A DNA stretch of 14,656 nt from Bacillota bacterium. GTDB lineage: Bacteria > Bacillota > Clostridia > Lachnospirales > Lachnospiraceae. The translations under genes and the position numbers were made by a program. The stretch lies in assembly GCA_023415475.1 (NCBI GenBank), contig JAEZKL010000077.1:1-14656 (forward strand). Reading direction: 5' to 3'. The notes under the pieces are model-generated. The model was not told where the DNA came from. It was given only the letters and a program-made list of their open reading frames with translations, and ran no database searches. This document shows positions 14,421 to 14,656 of this stretch, piece after piece (position 1 is the first letter of the stretch; the number at the start of each line of letters is the position of its first letter).

Positions 14421-14656
14421 CTATTGAACCGAGTCAGGATTAAGGAAGGGAATATATTTGCAGAATTCCTTCAGCTCCTTGGTATAATCACCCTCTATCT
14501 CAGCCATATGGTGGATGTAAGGTCCTTCGATCAGTTTATGCTCCCACTTTGACAGATCATCAAATCTTGCCCACAGATAGGTTCCAAAGGTATATGGTCC
14601 TTCTGCCGATTCACAGGTTCCGGATAATACGCTGTAACGTCCATCCTCCTGATCCA
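14421..14656 (-). CDS. Sugar isomerase, probable L-fucose/L-arabinose isomerase family (C-terminal 77 residues)
   Basis: The frame is open from the window edge to a TAG at 14421-14423 and ends LKEFCKYIPFLNPDSVQ. Segments such as GTYLWARFDDLSKWEHKL (about residues 25-42 of the visible part) and EGPYIHHMAEIEGDY (about 43-57) resemble, from memory, the C-terminal ends of fucose/arabinose isomerase-like proteins, where GPYIHH plus an acidic stretch is common. Such enzymes convert an aldose to a ketose with a divalent metal. Its position 100 bases upstream of the aldolase, with a ketose kinase following, fits. The active site residues lie outside the window, so the identification is tentative and the substrate is unknown. 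Confidence 0.6.
   Translation of the reverse strand, partial: DQEDGRYSVLSGTCESAEGPYTFGTYLWARFDDLSKWEHKLIEGPYIHHMAEIEGDYTKELKEFCKYIPFLNPDSVQ

Noticed and set aside
3801..14656. The cluster as a sulfoquinovose (sulfoglycolysis) operon
   Set aside because: The YihV-like kinase, epimerase and Ldh_2-family dehydrogenase invite the idea, but there is no GH31 sulfoquinovosidase, the aldolase is class II rather than YihT-type, and no sulfonate transporter or SLA enzyme is visible.

Overview
The window looks like a chromosomal segment of an anaerobic, low-to-middle GC member of the Bacillota, most likely a Lachnospiraceae-type Clostridium. The basis is strong AGGAGG-type ribosome binding sites, tight ATGA overlaps, and enzyme families typical of saccharolytic clostridia: an EtfAB-linked FAD oxidase, malic enzyme, a GH2 glycosidase and an AraC regulator. 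Genus cannot be fixed by eye. No transporter, mobile element, tRNA, rRNA or CRISPR array is visible.

Layout. Positions 1-174 (minus) hold the first 58 codons of an aldose-1-epimerase-like protein. Positions 175-435 are non-coding. They carry four diverged copies of a ~41-bp tandem repeat with hairpins, then a 16-bp stem-loop just downstream of a GH2 glycosidase (436-2769, minus). A 221-bp divergent promoter region separates the glycosidase from an AraC-family regulator (2991-3812, plus). The rest, 3801-14656, is one long minus-strand gene cluster. In transcription order it encodes: the C-terminal end of a sugar isomerase of probable L-fucose/L-arabinose isomerase type, a class II aldolase, a PfkB ketose kinase, an FAD-linked oxidase (GlcD/VAO fold), an Fe-S protein with degenerate CCG domains, EtfB, EtfA, an IolB-family isomerase, a malate/L-lactate dehydrogenase family enzyme, a malic enzyme and an FAD-dependent oxidoreductase.

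How the genes may work together (inference). Isomerase, ketose kinase and class II aldolase form a ketose-1-phosphate route: aldose to ketose, to ketose-1-phosphate, to DHAP plus a short aldehyde. The FAD oxidase, Fe-S protein and EtfBA resemble flavin-based lactate/glycolate-type dehydrogenase complexes. They could oxidise the hydroxyacid derived from that aldehyde and pass electrons to NAD, possibly with ferredoxin coupling. IolB-family isomerase is translationally coupled to EtfA, so it probably belongs to the same pathway, yet the rest of the inositol pathway is not in view. The dehydrogenase and malic enzyme would feed 2-oxoacid and pyruvate metabolism. GH2 and the epimerase could release and mutarotate the sugar. 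The substrate is not determined.

The most unusual items are the EtfAB/FAD-oxidase/Fe-S module embedded in a sugar operon together with IolB, the near-total loss of CCG cysteines in the Fe-S protein, the lower-GC dehydrogenase-malic enzyme pair bracketed by gaps, and the tandem hairpin repeat whose arms differ between copies but stay complementary.
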